A DNA stretch of 53,996 nt from NCBI GenBank assembly GCA_049610385.1, contig JBMYZL010000018.1, positions 1 through 53,996 of the forward strand, read 5' to 3'. This stretch comes from JBMYZL01 sp049610385. GTDB lineage: Bacteria; Bacteroidota; Bacteroidia; Flavobacteriales_D; Sanyastnellaceae. Shown piece by piece: positions 26,707 through 35,228 of this stretch. Below the pieces are notes generated by a model. The model was not told where the DNA came from. It saw only the letters and a program-made list of their open reading frames with translations, and did not search any database. The position numbers and the translations under genes are program-made. The first letter of the stretch is position 1. Every line of letters begins with the position of its first letter.

Positions 26707-27558
26707 TCAATGCAGGCTGTTGTCGTCGGCCCGAAGGAAGCGATTGACGGAAAACCAGGTGGCCCCCCAGGCGACCACCACACCCATGCTGATCAAGAGG
26801 CCTCCGAGGCCGAGGATGACTGGCAAATTCACGGCGACGCCCAAATCACCAGCCATGGATTTGAAGCCGCTGAGCAAGCCGGTAATGATGGCAAAGGCCA
26901 AAAGGCCGCTAATCAATCCGAGTGCCACGCCAGACCACAAGAAGGGGGCACGGATGGAGCGCGGTTTGGCCCCAACAAGTTGCATCGTTTTGATGATGAA
27001 ACGCTTGGAGAAGATGGACAAGCGAATTGTGTTGTTCATCAGCAGGACAGAAATGATCAGAAACAATCCCGCAACCATGAGCAATGGTGCCGTCACTCTG
27101 CGAATACCATCGTCAAGGGATTGCAACAAAGTTTCGGGCCACACCACTTCTGCCACGCCAGGCAGATCCGACCACATTTGTGCCAAAACTTGCAATGAAT
27201 CCAAATTTGAATGTGCAGCGTTCAAGGTCAGGTCCATGGCTTCGGGTAGCGGCACATACCCCAAAAAGTCTACAAAAGATTCTCCGAGTTCGGCTTCCAA
27301 TTGACGACTGGCAGTTTCTGCATCCAGAAAACGCGCCACCGAGACAGCAGCATCTGTGCGGAGTGCTTCCTGCGCATAGTGGAGCGTCCCCGCATCTACA
27401 TCTCGCATGAAATACACTTGGACCCGGGCGGCGGATCGCAGGGACGATTCCCATTGTTTTCCAAGGAATGCAATGACCAACAAGGTACCGAGCAGCAACA
27501 AAGTGAGGGTGAGGCCCACTGCTGTGGTCAATGCCGTTGTGAATGAAGCGCCTTTCAT
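26707..27558 (-). CDS. ftsX: Cell division protein FtsX (ABC permease)
   Basis: FtsX (283 aa from ATG 27558) is the membrane partner of FtsE and regulates peptidoglycan hydrolases at the septum. It has the FtsX topology: one N-terminal TM, a periplasmic domain (about 45-145, with RVQVYFMRDVDA and LPGVAEVVWPE), then three C-terminal TMs with the conserved NNTIRLSIFSKRFIIKTMQLVGA. A TTG at 27618 in the same frame would add 20 residues. ftsE is not in the window, as is common in Bacteroidota where the genes are apart. Confidence 0.92.
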   Translation of the reverse strand: MKGASFTTALTTAVGLTLTLLLLGTLLVIAFLGKQWESSLRSAARVQVYFMRDVDAGTLHYAQEALRTDAAVSVARFLDAETASRQLEAELGESFVDFLGYVPLPEAMDLTLNAAHSNLDSLQVLAQMWSDLPGVAEVVWPETLLQSLDDGIRRVTAPLLMVAGLFLIISVLLMNNTIRLSIFSKRFIIKTMQLVGAKPRSIRAPFLWSGVALGLISGLLAFAIITGLLSGFKSMAGDLGVAVNLPVILGLGGLLISMGVVVAWGATWFSVNRFLRADDNSLH

Positions 27559-27640
27559 GGAATGCACAAAGATGTCAAAATCCGCATTTAAAACGTCTTT
27601 GAACTTATTTAGAATCAATCAAGATAACCTCCAAAACGAC

Positions 27641-27648
27641 TATATTTG
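27641..27648 (+). promoter_or_regulatory. Candidate -7 box of the suf operon
   Basis: TATATTTG is an exact TAnnTTTG match, 25 nt before the ATG of the sufA-like gene and divergent from ftsX. A TTG -33 element at normal spacing is not evident. No obvious regulator palindrome is seen next to it. Confidence 0.5.
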
Positions 27649-27673
27649 TATTTGGTTTGATTCGATTGCACGC

Positions 27674-28000
27674 ATGATTACAGTGAATGAAAGCGCTCGG
27701 GCGCAGGTCCAGAAATTGCTCGCTGAGCAAGACATGCCGTCTGGGAGTTTTGTGCGGGTGGGCGTGAAGGGTGGCGGTTGTTCGGGATTGATGTATGAAT
27801 TGGCCTTCGACCATGAAGAACGGGAAGGGGACCAGGTTTTCGAGGACAATGGCGTCAAGGTGGTCGTTGACAAGAAAAGTTTTCTATACCTGGTGGGTAC
27901 GGAGCTCAGGTACAGTGGGGGGCTCAATGGCAAGGGGTTTGAATTTCACAACCCCAACGCAAATCGAACATGTGGGTGCGGTGAGAGTTTTTCCCTCTGA
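27674..28000 (+). CDS. sufA: A-type iron-sulfur carrier (SufA/IscA/ErpA family)
   Basis: A 108-aa A-type carrier that receives clusters from the SufBCD scaffold and passes them to target enzymes. The three conserved cysteines are Cys36 (GGGCSGLMYEL), Cys100 and Cys102 (TCGCGESF). ATG 27674 gives MITVNESARAQVQKLL, the normal start; upstream in-frame sequence lies within the ftsX promoter region. First gene of the operon, 14 nt before sufB. Confidence 0.93.
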   Translation: MITVNESARAQVQKLLAEQDMPSGSFVRVGVKGGGCSGLMYELAFDHEEREGDQVFEDNGVKVVVDKKSFLYLVGTELRYSGGLNGKGFEFHNPNANRTCGCGESFSL

Positions 28001-28014
28001 AGACAATTGACAAA

Positions 28015-29463
28015 ATGGCATACGACGGCAAGGACGAGGTTCTCGAAGAAGTCACTGGAAAGAAATACGAGTTTGGCTTCACGACGGACATTGATACGGA
28101 CAAAGCCCCTCCGGGTCTGAATGAGGACATCATTCGGTTGATCAGTGCCAAAAAGGAAGAGCCCCAGTGGCTGCTGGATTGGCGGCTGGAGGCGTTTCGG
28201 GTTTGGCAGGAAATGGATGAGCCGGAATGGCCCCATCTCCACTATGAGCGTCCAGATTATCAGGCAATTAGTTATTATGCTGCGCCCAAATCCAAGCCGC
28301 AGTTGACGTCCATGGATGAAGTGGACCCTGAGTTGCGGAAGACCATGGATCGTTTGGGCATTTCCATTGAAGAGCAAAAGCGGTTATCTGGTGTTGCCGT
28401 GGATTTTGTGATGGATTCCGTTTCGGTGGCGACGTCTTTCAAGGACAAATTGGCCGAGCTCGGCATCATCTTCTGTTCCATGAGCGAGGCAGTGAAGGAG
28501 CACTCCGAACTGGTCAGGAAATACTTGGGAAGTGTGGTTCCGGTTCGGGACAACTTCTTTGCGGCTTTGAATTCGGCCGTGTTCACAGATGGCTCATTTT
28601 GTTACATCCCAAAAGGCGTGAAATGTCCGATGGAATTGAGCACATACTTCCGCATCAATGAGGCTGGAACCGGCCAATTTGAGCGAACGTTGGTGGTGGC
28701 GGATGCAGGGAGTATGGTGTCTTACCTCGAAGGGTGCACCGCCCCCCAGCGGGACGAAAACCAATTGCATGCGGCCGTTGTGGAGCTAGTGGCCATGGAC
28801 AATGCGGAAATCAAATACAGCACGGTCCAGAATTGGTATCCAGGAGATGCGGAAGGAAGGGGAGGGGTGTACAACTTTGTCACCAAACGAGGCCTGTGTC
28901 ACACCCATTCCAAAATCAGTTGGACGCAAGTGGAAACGGGCAGTGCGGTCACTTGGAAGTACCCGAGTTGCATCTTGAAGGGTGACCACAGCATTGGAGA
29001 GTTTTACAGCGTGGCCGTCACGAACAATGCCCAGCAGGCGGACACTGGAACAAAAATGGTGCATTTGGGTCGCAACACGCATTCCACCATCATTTCCAAA
29101 GGCATCAGTGCCGGCAAGTCGCACAACAGCTACCGGGGTTTGGTTCAAATTCACCCTTCTGCCGAAAACGCGCGCAACTTCAGTCAATGCGATTCCTTGT
29201 TGATGACTGATACCAGTGGAGCTCACACTTTTCCTTACATCGAGGTGAAGAACCCCACGGCGAAAGTGGAACATGAAGCCACCACTTCTAAAATTGGGGA
29301 GGATCAAATTTTTTATTGTTTGCAACGTGGCATTGATGAGGAACAGGCAATCAGTTTGATTGTCAATGGTTATGCAAAAGAGGTGCTGAACAAATTGCCC
29401 ATGGAGTTTGCTGTCGAGGCCCAAAAGTTGTTGAGCATCTCGCTTGAGGGTTCGGTGGGTTGA
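28015..29463 (+). CDS. sufB: Fe-S cluster assembly scaffold SufB
   Basis: SufB (482 aa) is the scaffold subunit of SufBC2D, on which clusters are built. Conserved segments include YYAAPKSKP, GAAVFTDGSF-like ALNSAVFTDGSFCYIPKGVKCP, ISAGKSHNSYRGLV, the cluster-site NFSQCDSLLM with its Cys, and VEHEATTSKIGEDQIFY near the C-terminus. Length matches the family. The sufC start lies within about 20 nt of its stop. Confidence 0.97.
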   Translation: MAYDGKDEVLEEVTGKKYEFGFTTDIDTDKAPPGLNEDIIRLISAKKEEPQWLLDWRLEAFRVWQEMDEPEWPHLHYERPDYQAISYYAAPKSKPQLTSMDEVDPELRKTMDRLGISIEEQKRLSGVAVDFVMDSVSVATSFKDKLAELGIIFCSMSEAVKEHSELVRKYLGSVVPVRDNFFAALNSAVFTDGSFCYIPKGVKCPMELSTYFRINEAGTGQFERTLVVADAGSMVSYLEGCTAPQRDENQLHAAVVELVAMDNAEIKYSTVQNWYPGDAEGRGGVYNFVTKRGLCHTHSKISWTQVETGSAVTWKYPSCILKGDHSIGEFYSVAVTNNAQQADTGTKMVHLGRNTHSTIISKGISAGKSHNSYRGLVQIHPSAENARNFSQCDSLLMTDTSGAHTFPYIEVKNPTAKVEHEATTSKIGEDQIFYCLQRGIDEEQAISLIVNGYAKEVLNKLPMEFAVEAQKLLSISLEGSVG

Positions 29464-29483
29464 CAATGAAGACGATGAGTATT

Positions 29484-30254
29484 ATGAATAACATACTGGA
29501 AATCAAGGGCCTGGAGGCTCAAATAGATGAAAACGTGATTCTCAAAGGCCTGGATCTAACGATTCCAGCTGGGGAAGTTCATGCCATCATGGGGCCCAAT
29601 GGATCGGGAAAATCCACACTGGCATCTGTATTGGCAGGACGGGAGGACTACGAGGTGACAGGTGGTTCCGCGGTTTTTGGTGGGGAGGACTTGTTGGAGA
29701 TGGATGCCACTGAGCGGGCGCGTGCTGGGTTGTTCCTGGCTTTTCAGTACCCTGTGGAAATCCCGGGGGTGTCCAACATCAATTTCATGCGGGCAGCATT
29801 GAACGGCAAGCGCGAATTTGAAGGGAAGGACCCAGTGACGGGCAAAGAGTTTCTCGATTTGGTCAAGGAAAAAGCTTCTCTGGTCCAGTTGGACGGCAGG
29901 TTGAGAAATCGATCGGTAAACGAAGGGTTTTCTGGTGGAGAGAAAAAGCGAAATGAGATTTTTCAAATGGCCATGCTGGAACCCAAATTGGCCATTCTTG
30001 ATGAAACAGATTCTGGCCTGGACATCGATGCACTTAAAATTGTTGCGGATGGTGTCAACTCGATGCGAGCGGACAACCGCAGTTTCCTTGTGATCACACA
30101 CTACCAGCGTTTGTTGGACTACATCGTGCCGGATGTTGTGCACGTGTTGGTCAATGGCAAGATTGTGAAGTCCGGGCCGAAGGAATTGGCTTTGGAATTA
30201 GAAGAAAAGGGTTACGATTGGATCAAAACGTCAGAAGCGGTCGCAACACCATGA
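29484..30254 (+). CDS. sufC: Fe-S cluster assembly ATPase SufC
   Basis: SufC (256 aa) is the ABC-type ATPase that drives SufBC2D conformational change. It has Walker A GPNGSGKST, the signature FSGGEKKRNEIFQ, Walker B LAILDETDSGLDIDAL and the H-loop VITHYQRLL. ATG 29484 (MNNILEIKGLEAQ) fits family N-termini; ATG 29475 or 29466, the latter only 2 nt after the sufB stop, are alternatives. Its stop overlaps the sufD start by four bases (ATGA). Confidence 0.96.
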   Translation: MNNILEIKGLEAQIDENVILKGLDLTIPAGEVHAIMGPNGSGKSTLASVLAGREDYEVTGGSAVFGGEDLLEMDATERARAGLFLAFQYPVEIPGVSNINFMRAALNGKREFEGKDPVTGKEFLDLVKEKASLVQLDGRLRNRSVNEGFSGGEKKRNEIFQMAMLEPKLAILDETDSGLDIDALKIVADGVNSMRADNRSFLVITHYQRLLDYIVPDVVHVLVNGKIVKSGPKELALELEEKGYDWIKTSEAVATP

Positions 30255-31525
30255 AATCGGATTTGAATACAGCCGGAACCCACAAGACCCCATCGGAGAC
30301 GCCGGCACCCCATGGCGTGATTGCTCAGGCGGAATCCTTCTTGACTGCTTTGGGTTTGGATTCGGACGCCTTTCGTGGCAGTTATGAGGTGCCGCATCGT
30401 CGGCTTGAAAGGTGGAAATACACGCCCATTTCCAGCATTCTGCAATCCCCGTTGCAGCCGGCTCAGCCCAAGTCCATTTCAAGCGAATTTCAGGCAAATC
30501 CAATCCCTGGATTGGACGCCTATTCCATCATTTTTGTGAATGGTTTTGTGGATTTGGAAAAATGCAATCTCCCCGTAATAGATGGATTGAGCGTGTCATT
30601 TTCAACTGAAAATGAAACTGAACCCAAAGATTGGTTCTCTTGCTTGCATGCACAAATGAAGCCTTCAGGAATGACTTTGCGGGTGGAGAACGGGGTGGTG
30701 TTGGATCGCCCTGTACTTGTTCATGAAGTCTTCACGGGACAAGAGGAGGCGGCTTTTCTAAGTCATCGCATTGAGGTTGCAGCGCATGCGCAAGTAGAGA
30801 TGATTTCTTGGACTTCTTCTGTGCCGGAATCGACGGGTTTTTGTTCGACATCTTGGGACATTGAGGTGGCGGATGAAGCGCTTTTGGGTCTGGATGTGGT
30901 GCAGTGCGACAACCCGGGTTTGCATCGATTGGTTTACACGAACGTCAACCAGGGAAAAAGCAGTCGGTTTCGGACTCATACGGCCACCACTTCAGGGGAT
31001 TGGGTGCGCAATGACTTGCAAATTTGTTTGAGAGCACCAGGGGCAGATGTTGTCCTACATGGATTGTTTTTGCCATTGGGACAGGAACGGATTGACAACC
31101 ACACCACAGTGGATCATGAAGCACCACATTGCACCAGCAGTGAGTTGTACAGAGGCGTTCTTTATGATGCCTCAAATGGAGTTTTCAATGGCAAAGTTTT
31201 CGTCCGTCAGGATGCACAGAAAACAAATGCTTACCAGCAAAGCAACAACATCCTGGCCAGCCCCCGGGCGACGATGAATGCGAAGCCTGAATTGGAAATT
31301 TATGCGGATGATGTTCAGTGTAGCCATGGATGCACCATAGGTCAACTGGACGATGATGCTTTGTTTTATTGCCAAACTCGTGGCATCGTTGCTTCAGAAG
31401 CACAGGCTTTGCTTGTGCGTGCGTTCATCGCTGACATCGCCGAAGGTTTCGGTTGCCAAGAAGTGCGCGATGAGGTGATGCATTTGCTCGCGGAACGGCA
31501 TGGATGGATGCCAGAAACCCTTTGA
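30251..31525 (+). CDS. sufD: Fe-S cluster assembly protein SufD
   Basis: SufD (424 aa) is the SufB paralogue of the SufBC2D complex. The N-terminal helical part holds VPHRRLERWKYTPIS. The beta-helix core has NQGKSSRFRTHTATTSGDWVRNDL in spaced form, VDHEAPHCTSSELYRGVLYD and PELEIYADDVQCSHGCTIGQLDDDALFYCQTRGI, the SufD end motif. ATG 30251 overlaps the sufC stop; the sufD stop overlaps the tlyA ATG by one base (TGATG). Confidence 0.96.
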   Translation: MKSDLNTAGTHKTPSETPAPHGVIAQAESFLTALGLDSDAFRGSYEVPHRRLERWKYTPISSILQSPLQPAQPKSISSEFQANPIPGLDAYSIIFVNGFVDLEKCNLPVIDGLSVSFSTENETEPKDWFSCLHAQMKPSGMTLRVENGVVLDRPVLVHEVFTGQEEAAFLSHRIEVAAHAQVEMISWTSSVPESTGFCSTSWDIEVADEALLGLDVVQCDNPGLHRLVYTNVNQGKSSRFRTHTATTSGDWVRNDLQICLRAPGADVVLHGLFLPLGQERIDNHTTVDHEAPHCTSSELYRGVLYDASNGVFNGKVFVRQDAQKTNAYQQSNNILASPRATMNAKPELEIYADDVQCSHGCTIGQLDDDALFYCQTRGIVASEAQALLVRAFIADIAEGFGCQEVRDEVMHLLAERHGWMPETL

Positions 31526-32322
31526 TGTCTGAATTCGAAAAAGAACGTTTGGATAAATTGCTCGTGCGCAGGGGGGTTGTGCAGTCCAGGCCTCGGGCAG
31601 AGCGTTTGATCACTGATTTCGGAGTGCGAATCAATGGAGGGGAAGTCGTTACAAAACCGAGCAAGCCTGTCTCTGTAGATGCGTTTTTGGAACCTTTGGG
31701 TGAAGACATGCCTTGGGTGGGTCGCGGTGCATACAAGTTGCTCGCCGCTGTGGAATCATGGCCCCATTTGCAGAAGCGATTTTGCGGGGCGGATGTGTTG
31801 GATGTCGGTTCATCTACGGGAGGCTTCACGGAAGTTGCGCTTTCACTGGGTGCTTCTCGGGTTTGCGCGGTGGACGCGGGGACGAATCAGTTGCATGAAA
31901 AACTCCGGAAGCATCCGTCGGTTTGGTCCATCGAACAGTGTAAAATTCAGGAACTGTCCCCCACCCAACTGGTTCATCGTTGGGGCAAGAAAGCCGATTT
32001 GTTTGTGGTGGATGTTTCTTTCACCAGTGTTTTGAATGTTGTAGATGCCATTTCCAAATTGGTGGTGAATTCTGGAATGGGAGTTATGCTCATCAAACCC
32101 CAGTTTGAAGTGGGTCAGAAAGGACTTTCCAGGTCTGGCGTGGTTCGTGATGAGAAACTTCGCAAGCAGACGGTTCAGCGCGTCATCCGGGCCATTGAGG
32201 AATATGGATTCCACATTGTGGAGGACATGCCATCTCCTGTGGTGGGAGGAGATGGCAACATCGAGCATCTTTTGTGTGTTACTTGCCCAGAGGGAAATCC
32301 CGATATTGAGCCACAACCATGA
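31525..32322 (+). CDS. tlyA: TlyA-family rRNA 2'-O-methyltransferase (S4 + FtsJ domains)
   Basis: A 265-aa TlyA protein. The N-terminal S4 RNA-binding domain reads RLDKLLVRRGVVQSRPRAERLI. The FtsJ-like SAM domain follows, with MPWVGRGAYKL, VLDVGSSTGGFTEVAL (SAM loop), VDAGTNQLHEKLR and IKPQFEVG. TlyA methylates 16S and 23S rRNA in mycobacteria, and many family members were named hemolysins. The gene is embedded in the suf operon between sufD and sufS with overlapping start and stop codons on both sides, so translation is probably coupled to SUF synthesis. Confidence 0.93.
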   Translation: MSEFEKERLDKLLVRRGVVQSRPRAERLITDFGVRINGGEVVTKPSKPVSVDAFLEPLGEDMPWVGRGAYKLLAAVESWPHLQKRFCGADVLDVGSSTGGFTEVALSLGASRVCAVDAGTNQLHEKLRKHPSVWSIEQCKIQELSPTQLVHRWGKKADLFVVDVSFTSVLNVVDAISKLVVNSGMGVMLIKPQFEVGQKGLSRSGVVRDEKLRKQTVQRVIRAIEEYGFHIVEDMPSPVVGGDGNIEHLLCVTCPEGNPDIEPQP

Positions 32323-33545
32323 TGGATGTCCAAAGAATTCGCACGCAATTTCCCATCTTGAACCGCACGGTTCATGGAGACCGTCCCTTGATTTATTTGG
32401 ACAGTGCCGCGTCGATGCAAAAACCGGTTGCTGTCATTGAGGCCACCAGAGAGTACTACCAGCACATGCATGCCAATGTACACCGTGGGGTCCATGCTTT
32501 GTCACAACAAGCAACAGATGCTTTTGAGGCGGCTCGAAAACAGGTTCAGCGTTTTTTGAATGCTCCATCAGAGCGGCAAATCATATGGACAAATGGGGCA
32601 ACAGATGCCATCAATTTGATTGCCCAATCCTGGGGACGCACCCACATCGAAGCTGGGGACCAAATCCTGGTCACACGGATGGACCACCACGCCAATTTGG
32701 TGCCTTGGCAAATGCTGGCTGCTGAAAAGCAAGCCGATTTGTCGGTGGTTGAGGTGACCGAGGCGGGTGAGTTGGATGCGGCGGATTTTGAAAGGAAATT
32801 GGAGAATCCCAAGGTGAAATTGGTGGCGTTCAACCATGTCAGCAACACATTGGGCACCATCAACGATGTAGGACGTTGGGTAAAGGCTGTGCGGAACATC
32901 GGCGCCATTTCAGTGGTTGACGGTGCACAGGGCGTTCCTCACCAGCAAGTTGACTTGCAGACGTTGGATCCGGATTTTTATGTGTTCAGCGGTCACAAAG
33001 CTTATGGCCCCACTGGAATAGGTGTGCTCTATGGAAAAGCGGATTGGCTGGAATCCATGCCGCCATGGCGTGGAGGGGGGGAAATGATTGCAGATGTCAA
33101 CTTGACCCAGGGCACCACTTATGCGGAATTGCCGTTCAAGTTTGAGGCTGGTACACCCCCAATTGCCCAAGCTGTTGGGTTGGGTGTGGCGTTGAAATGG
33201 ATGACAGACATTGGGTTGGACGCCATTTCAGCCCATGAGGAAATGTTGAGCGCGCATGCACGGAAACTGTTGCGAGACATCCCGGGGATGCGGTTTGTGG
33301 GTGAGGCCAAGCACGTTGCTGGTGTTGTGAGTTTTGTAGTCGATGGCACGCATTCATATGATCTGGGCACTTTGTTGGATGGGATGGGAATTGCGGTTCG
33401 AACAGGTCAACATTGCACGCAGCCCTTGCTGGACCATTGGGGATTGCCGGGCACGGTTCGGGCATCATTCGCGGCCTACAACACGCTGAGTGAGGTGGAT
33501 GCGCTTGCTGCCGGTGTACATCGGGCGGTGAACATGCTCAAATGA
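32319..33545 (+). CDS. sufS: Cysteine desulfurase SufS
   Basis: SufS (408 aa) is the PLP-dependent desulfurase that supplies persulfide sulfur to SufE and SufB. The PLP lysine is Lys227 in FSGHKAYGPTG and the catalytic Cys is Cys366 in RTGQHCTQPLLDH, typical of class II desulfurases. NHVSNTLGT and DGAQGVPHQQVD are also diagnostic. The ATG at 32319 overlaps the tlyA stop by four bases. Confidence 0.97.
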   Translation: MMDVQRIRTQFPILNRTVHGDRPLIYLDSAASMQKPVAVIEATREYYQHMHANVHRGVHALSQQATDAFEAARKQVQRFLNAPSERQIIWTNGATDAINLIAQSWGRTHIEAGDQILVTRMDHHANLVPWQMLAAEKQADLSVVEVTEAGELDAADFERKLENPKVKLVAFNHVSNTLGTINDVGRWVKAVRNIGAISVVDGAQGVPHQQVDLQTLDPDFYVFSGHKAYGPTGIGVLYGKADWLESMPPWRGGGEMIADVNLTQGTTYAELPFKFEAGTPPIAQAVGLGVALKWMTDIGLDAISAHEEMLSAHARKLLRDIPGMRFVGEAKHVAGVVSFVVDGTHSYDLGTLLDGMGIAVRTGQHCTQPLLDHWGLPGTVRASFAAYNTLSEVDALAAGVHRAVNMLK

Positions 33546-33548
33546 TTG

Positions 33549-33989
33549 ATGATGAACGAGGAAACACTGAACCGCAGGCAGAAGGAAATCGAAGAAGAGT
33601 TTGCCTTTTTCGAGGATTGGATGGAGAAATATGAATACATCATTTCCTTGGGAAAAGGGCTGGAGATGATGCCAGAACAGCAAAAACACAACGATCTCCT
33701 GATCAAAGGTTGTCAAAGCCGGGTTTGGTTGGACGCCCATCTCAATCCAGATGGTTCCGTTCATTTTGAAGCGGACAGCGATGCCATCATCACGCGCGGT
33801 TTGGTGGCGTTAATGATTCGGGTTTTGGACGGGTTGTCACCGAGAACCGTTGCAGCTGCTGATTTGTGGTTCTTGCAACGAATCGGATTGCAAGACCACC
33901 TCAGCCCAACACGGGCCAATGGCTTGTTGGCCATGGTGAAGCAAATGAAGACATTCGGCTTGGTTCTTTCGGCCAAGGCCAATGGTTGA
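33549..33989 (+). CDS. sufE: Sulfur acceptor protein SufE
   Basis: SufE (146 aa) accepts sulfur from SufS on its active Cys55 (IKGCQSRVWL) and hands it to SufB. The N-terminal RQKEIEEEFAFFEDWMEKYEYIISLG in spaced form and the C-terminal LSPTRANGLLAMVKQMK match the family. ATG 33549 is 3 nt after the sufS stop, and another ATG follows directly. It is the last gene of the suf operon and meets the M23 peptidase gene tail to tail with 9 nt between. Confidence 0.95.
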   Translation: MMNEETLNRRQKEIEEEFAFFEDWMEKYEYIISLGKGLEMMPEQQKHNDLLIKGCQSRVWLDAHLNPDGSVHFEADSDAIITRGLVALMIRVLDGLSPRTVAAADLWFLQRIGLQDHLSPTRANGLLAMVKQMKTFGLVLSAKANG

Positions 33990-33998
33990 TGTCTTTGT

Positions 33999-35228
33999 TC
34001 ATTTGGCCAATTCGGCTTGCAAAGATCTCATTTGGTGTTGAAATTTTGTCAAATGCTCCTCAGCAATGGGTGCTGATGGTGGAAAATCCTCGCGCAGGTG
34101 ATTCACTTGTTGCCCATTTTTCCAAAAACGGAAACAAACATGAGGGCCTGTGGCCAGTCCAGTTGCGCCCACATATCCAATCACTTGGCCTTGATGAACG
34201 GACTCCCCAACTTGAGCCGCACGACGCGACATGTGCAAGTATTGGGTCTCATAGGTGCTGTTGTGACGGATTTTGACATAATTGCCATTTCCTGAAGTGT
34301 AACCTGACTTGGTGACGACGCCATCGCCAACAGCTACAATGGGCGTGCCATGTGGCGCGGCATAGTCCGTTCCCAAATGGGCTTTGACGCGGCCCAAAAC
34401 AGGGTGATAACGCCGGAGATTGTAAGGACTGGATATGCGGCTGAATTCAACCGGAGCTTTGAGGAAAGCTTTGCGCAGAGAACCACCATCAGCGTCGAAA
34501 TAATCGGGGCCAGCGCCTTGGTCATATCGGTATGCCGGCAAATCGCGACCCCGATGTGAAAAATGGCAGGCAATGACCCTCGGCATTCCCACAGGCTGGC
34601 TCTCAACATATTCCCTTTCGTAAAGGACATCAAAGGCGTCACCCGTTTGCAGTCGGGAAAAATCCACCGTCCATGCGTAGACGTTGGCCATGGCCAACGC
34701 CAGGCCGGTGGGTGCTCCGGCCTCTTCCAAATCCACATATAAATTGTCATCGATGACGCCTTCCACGCGTTTGGTTACCGTGCGTGTGGGATGGGAGCCC
34801 AGCCTGACGTCGAGGTCATCAATGAGTTTGAAGACCACATATTCTCTCGGGTTGCGCTCATAAATGAAAGCCTCAGCAAGGGTGTCATCTGCATAAACAA
34901 CCCAATAGGGCCGACCTGAACGTATTTTGCGGACATCATAGGTGGGTTTGGCGTTTTGAGCAATTTGGAAGATCAAACCCTGGCTGATGGAGTGATCGGC
35001 AAGCAAGTGGGAGAGGGATTGGCCGGGCTTCACGATACCGGAATCTACATGCGCCCATCCGTCCCAAAGCATGCCAAACCTCAACTTGGGGGAACGCTTG
35101 GCTCCTGTGATTTCCTCTTCTTTTGCATCACCTTGGGAAGGCACATCGTTCACGTTCCCAGATGCGCATCCGAAGCAGCCAATCAAAATTCCAATCAAAA
35201 GGTGCCAAATACCTCTTTTTGTACCCAT
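33999..35228 (-). CDS. M23-family (LytM) metallopeptidase lipoprotein
   Basis: A 409-aa envelope protein with an N-terminal signal and lipobox (LLIGILIGCFGCASG; lipid Cys18 or Cys21). A LysM-like or OapA-like region near residues 60-120 (VKPGQSLSHLLADHSI) precedes the M23 domain: His284 and Asp288 (HLGTDYAAPHG), His332 (TQYLHMS), and His363 in GPHVCFRFWKNG. The second position of the usual HxH pair is Cys365 instead of His. It should cut peptidoglycan cross-bridges or activate another hydrolase. The start at 35228 lies inside the end of the dioxygenase gene (34-nt overlap); a start beyond it would lose the signal peptide. Confidence 0.9.
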   Translation of the reverse strand: MGTKRGIWHLLIGILIGCFGCASGNVNDVPSQGDAKEEEITGAKRSPKLRFGMLWDGWAHVDSGIVKPGQSLSHLLADHSISQGLIFQIAQNAKPTYDVRKIRSGRPYWVVYADDTLAEAFIYERNPREYVVFKLIDDLDVRLGSHPTRTVTKRVEGVIDDNLYVDLEEAGAPTGLALAMANVYAWTVDFSRLQTGDAFDVLYEREYVESQPVGMPRVIACHFSHRGRDLPAYRYDQGAGPDYFDADGGSLRKAFLKAPVEFSRISSPYNLRRYHPVLGRVKAHLGTDYAAPHGTPIVAVGDGVVTKSGYTSGNGNYVKIRHNSTYETQYLHMSRRAAQVGESVHQGQVIGYVGATGLATGPHVCFRFWKNGQQVNHLREDFPPSAPIAEEHLTKFQHQMRSLQAELAK

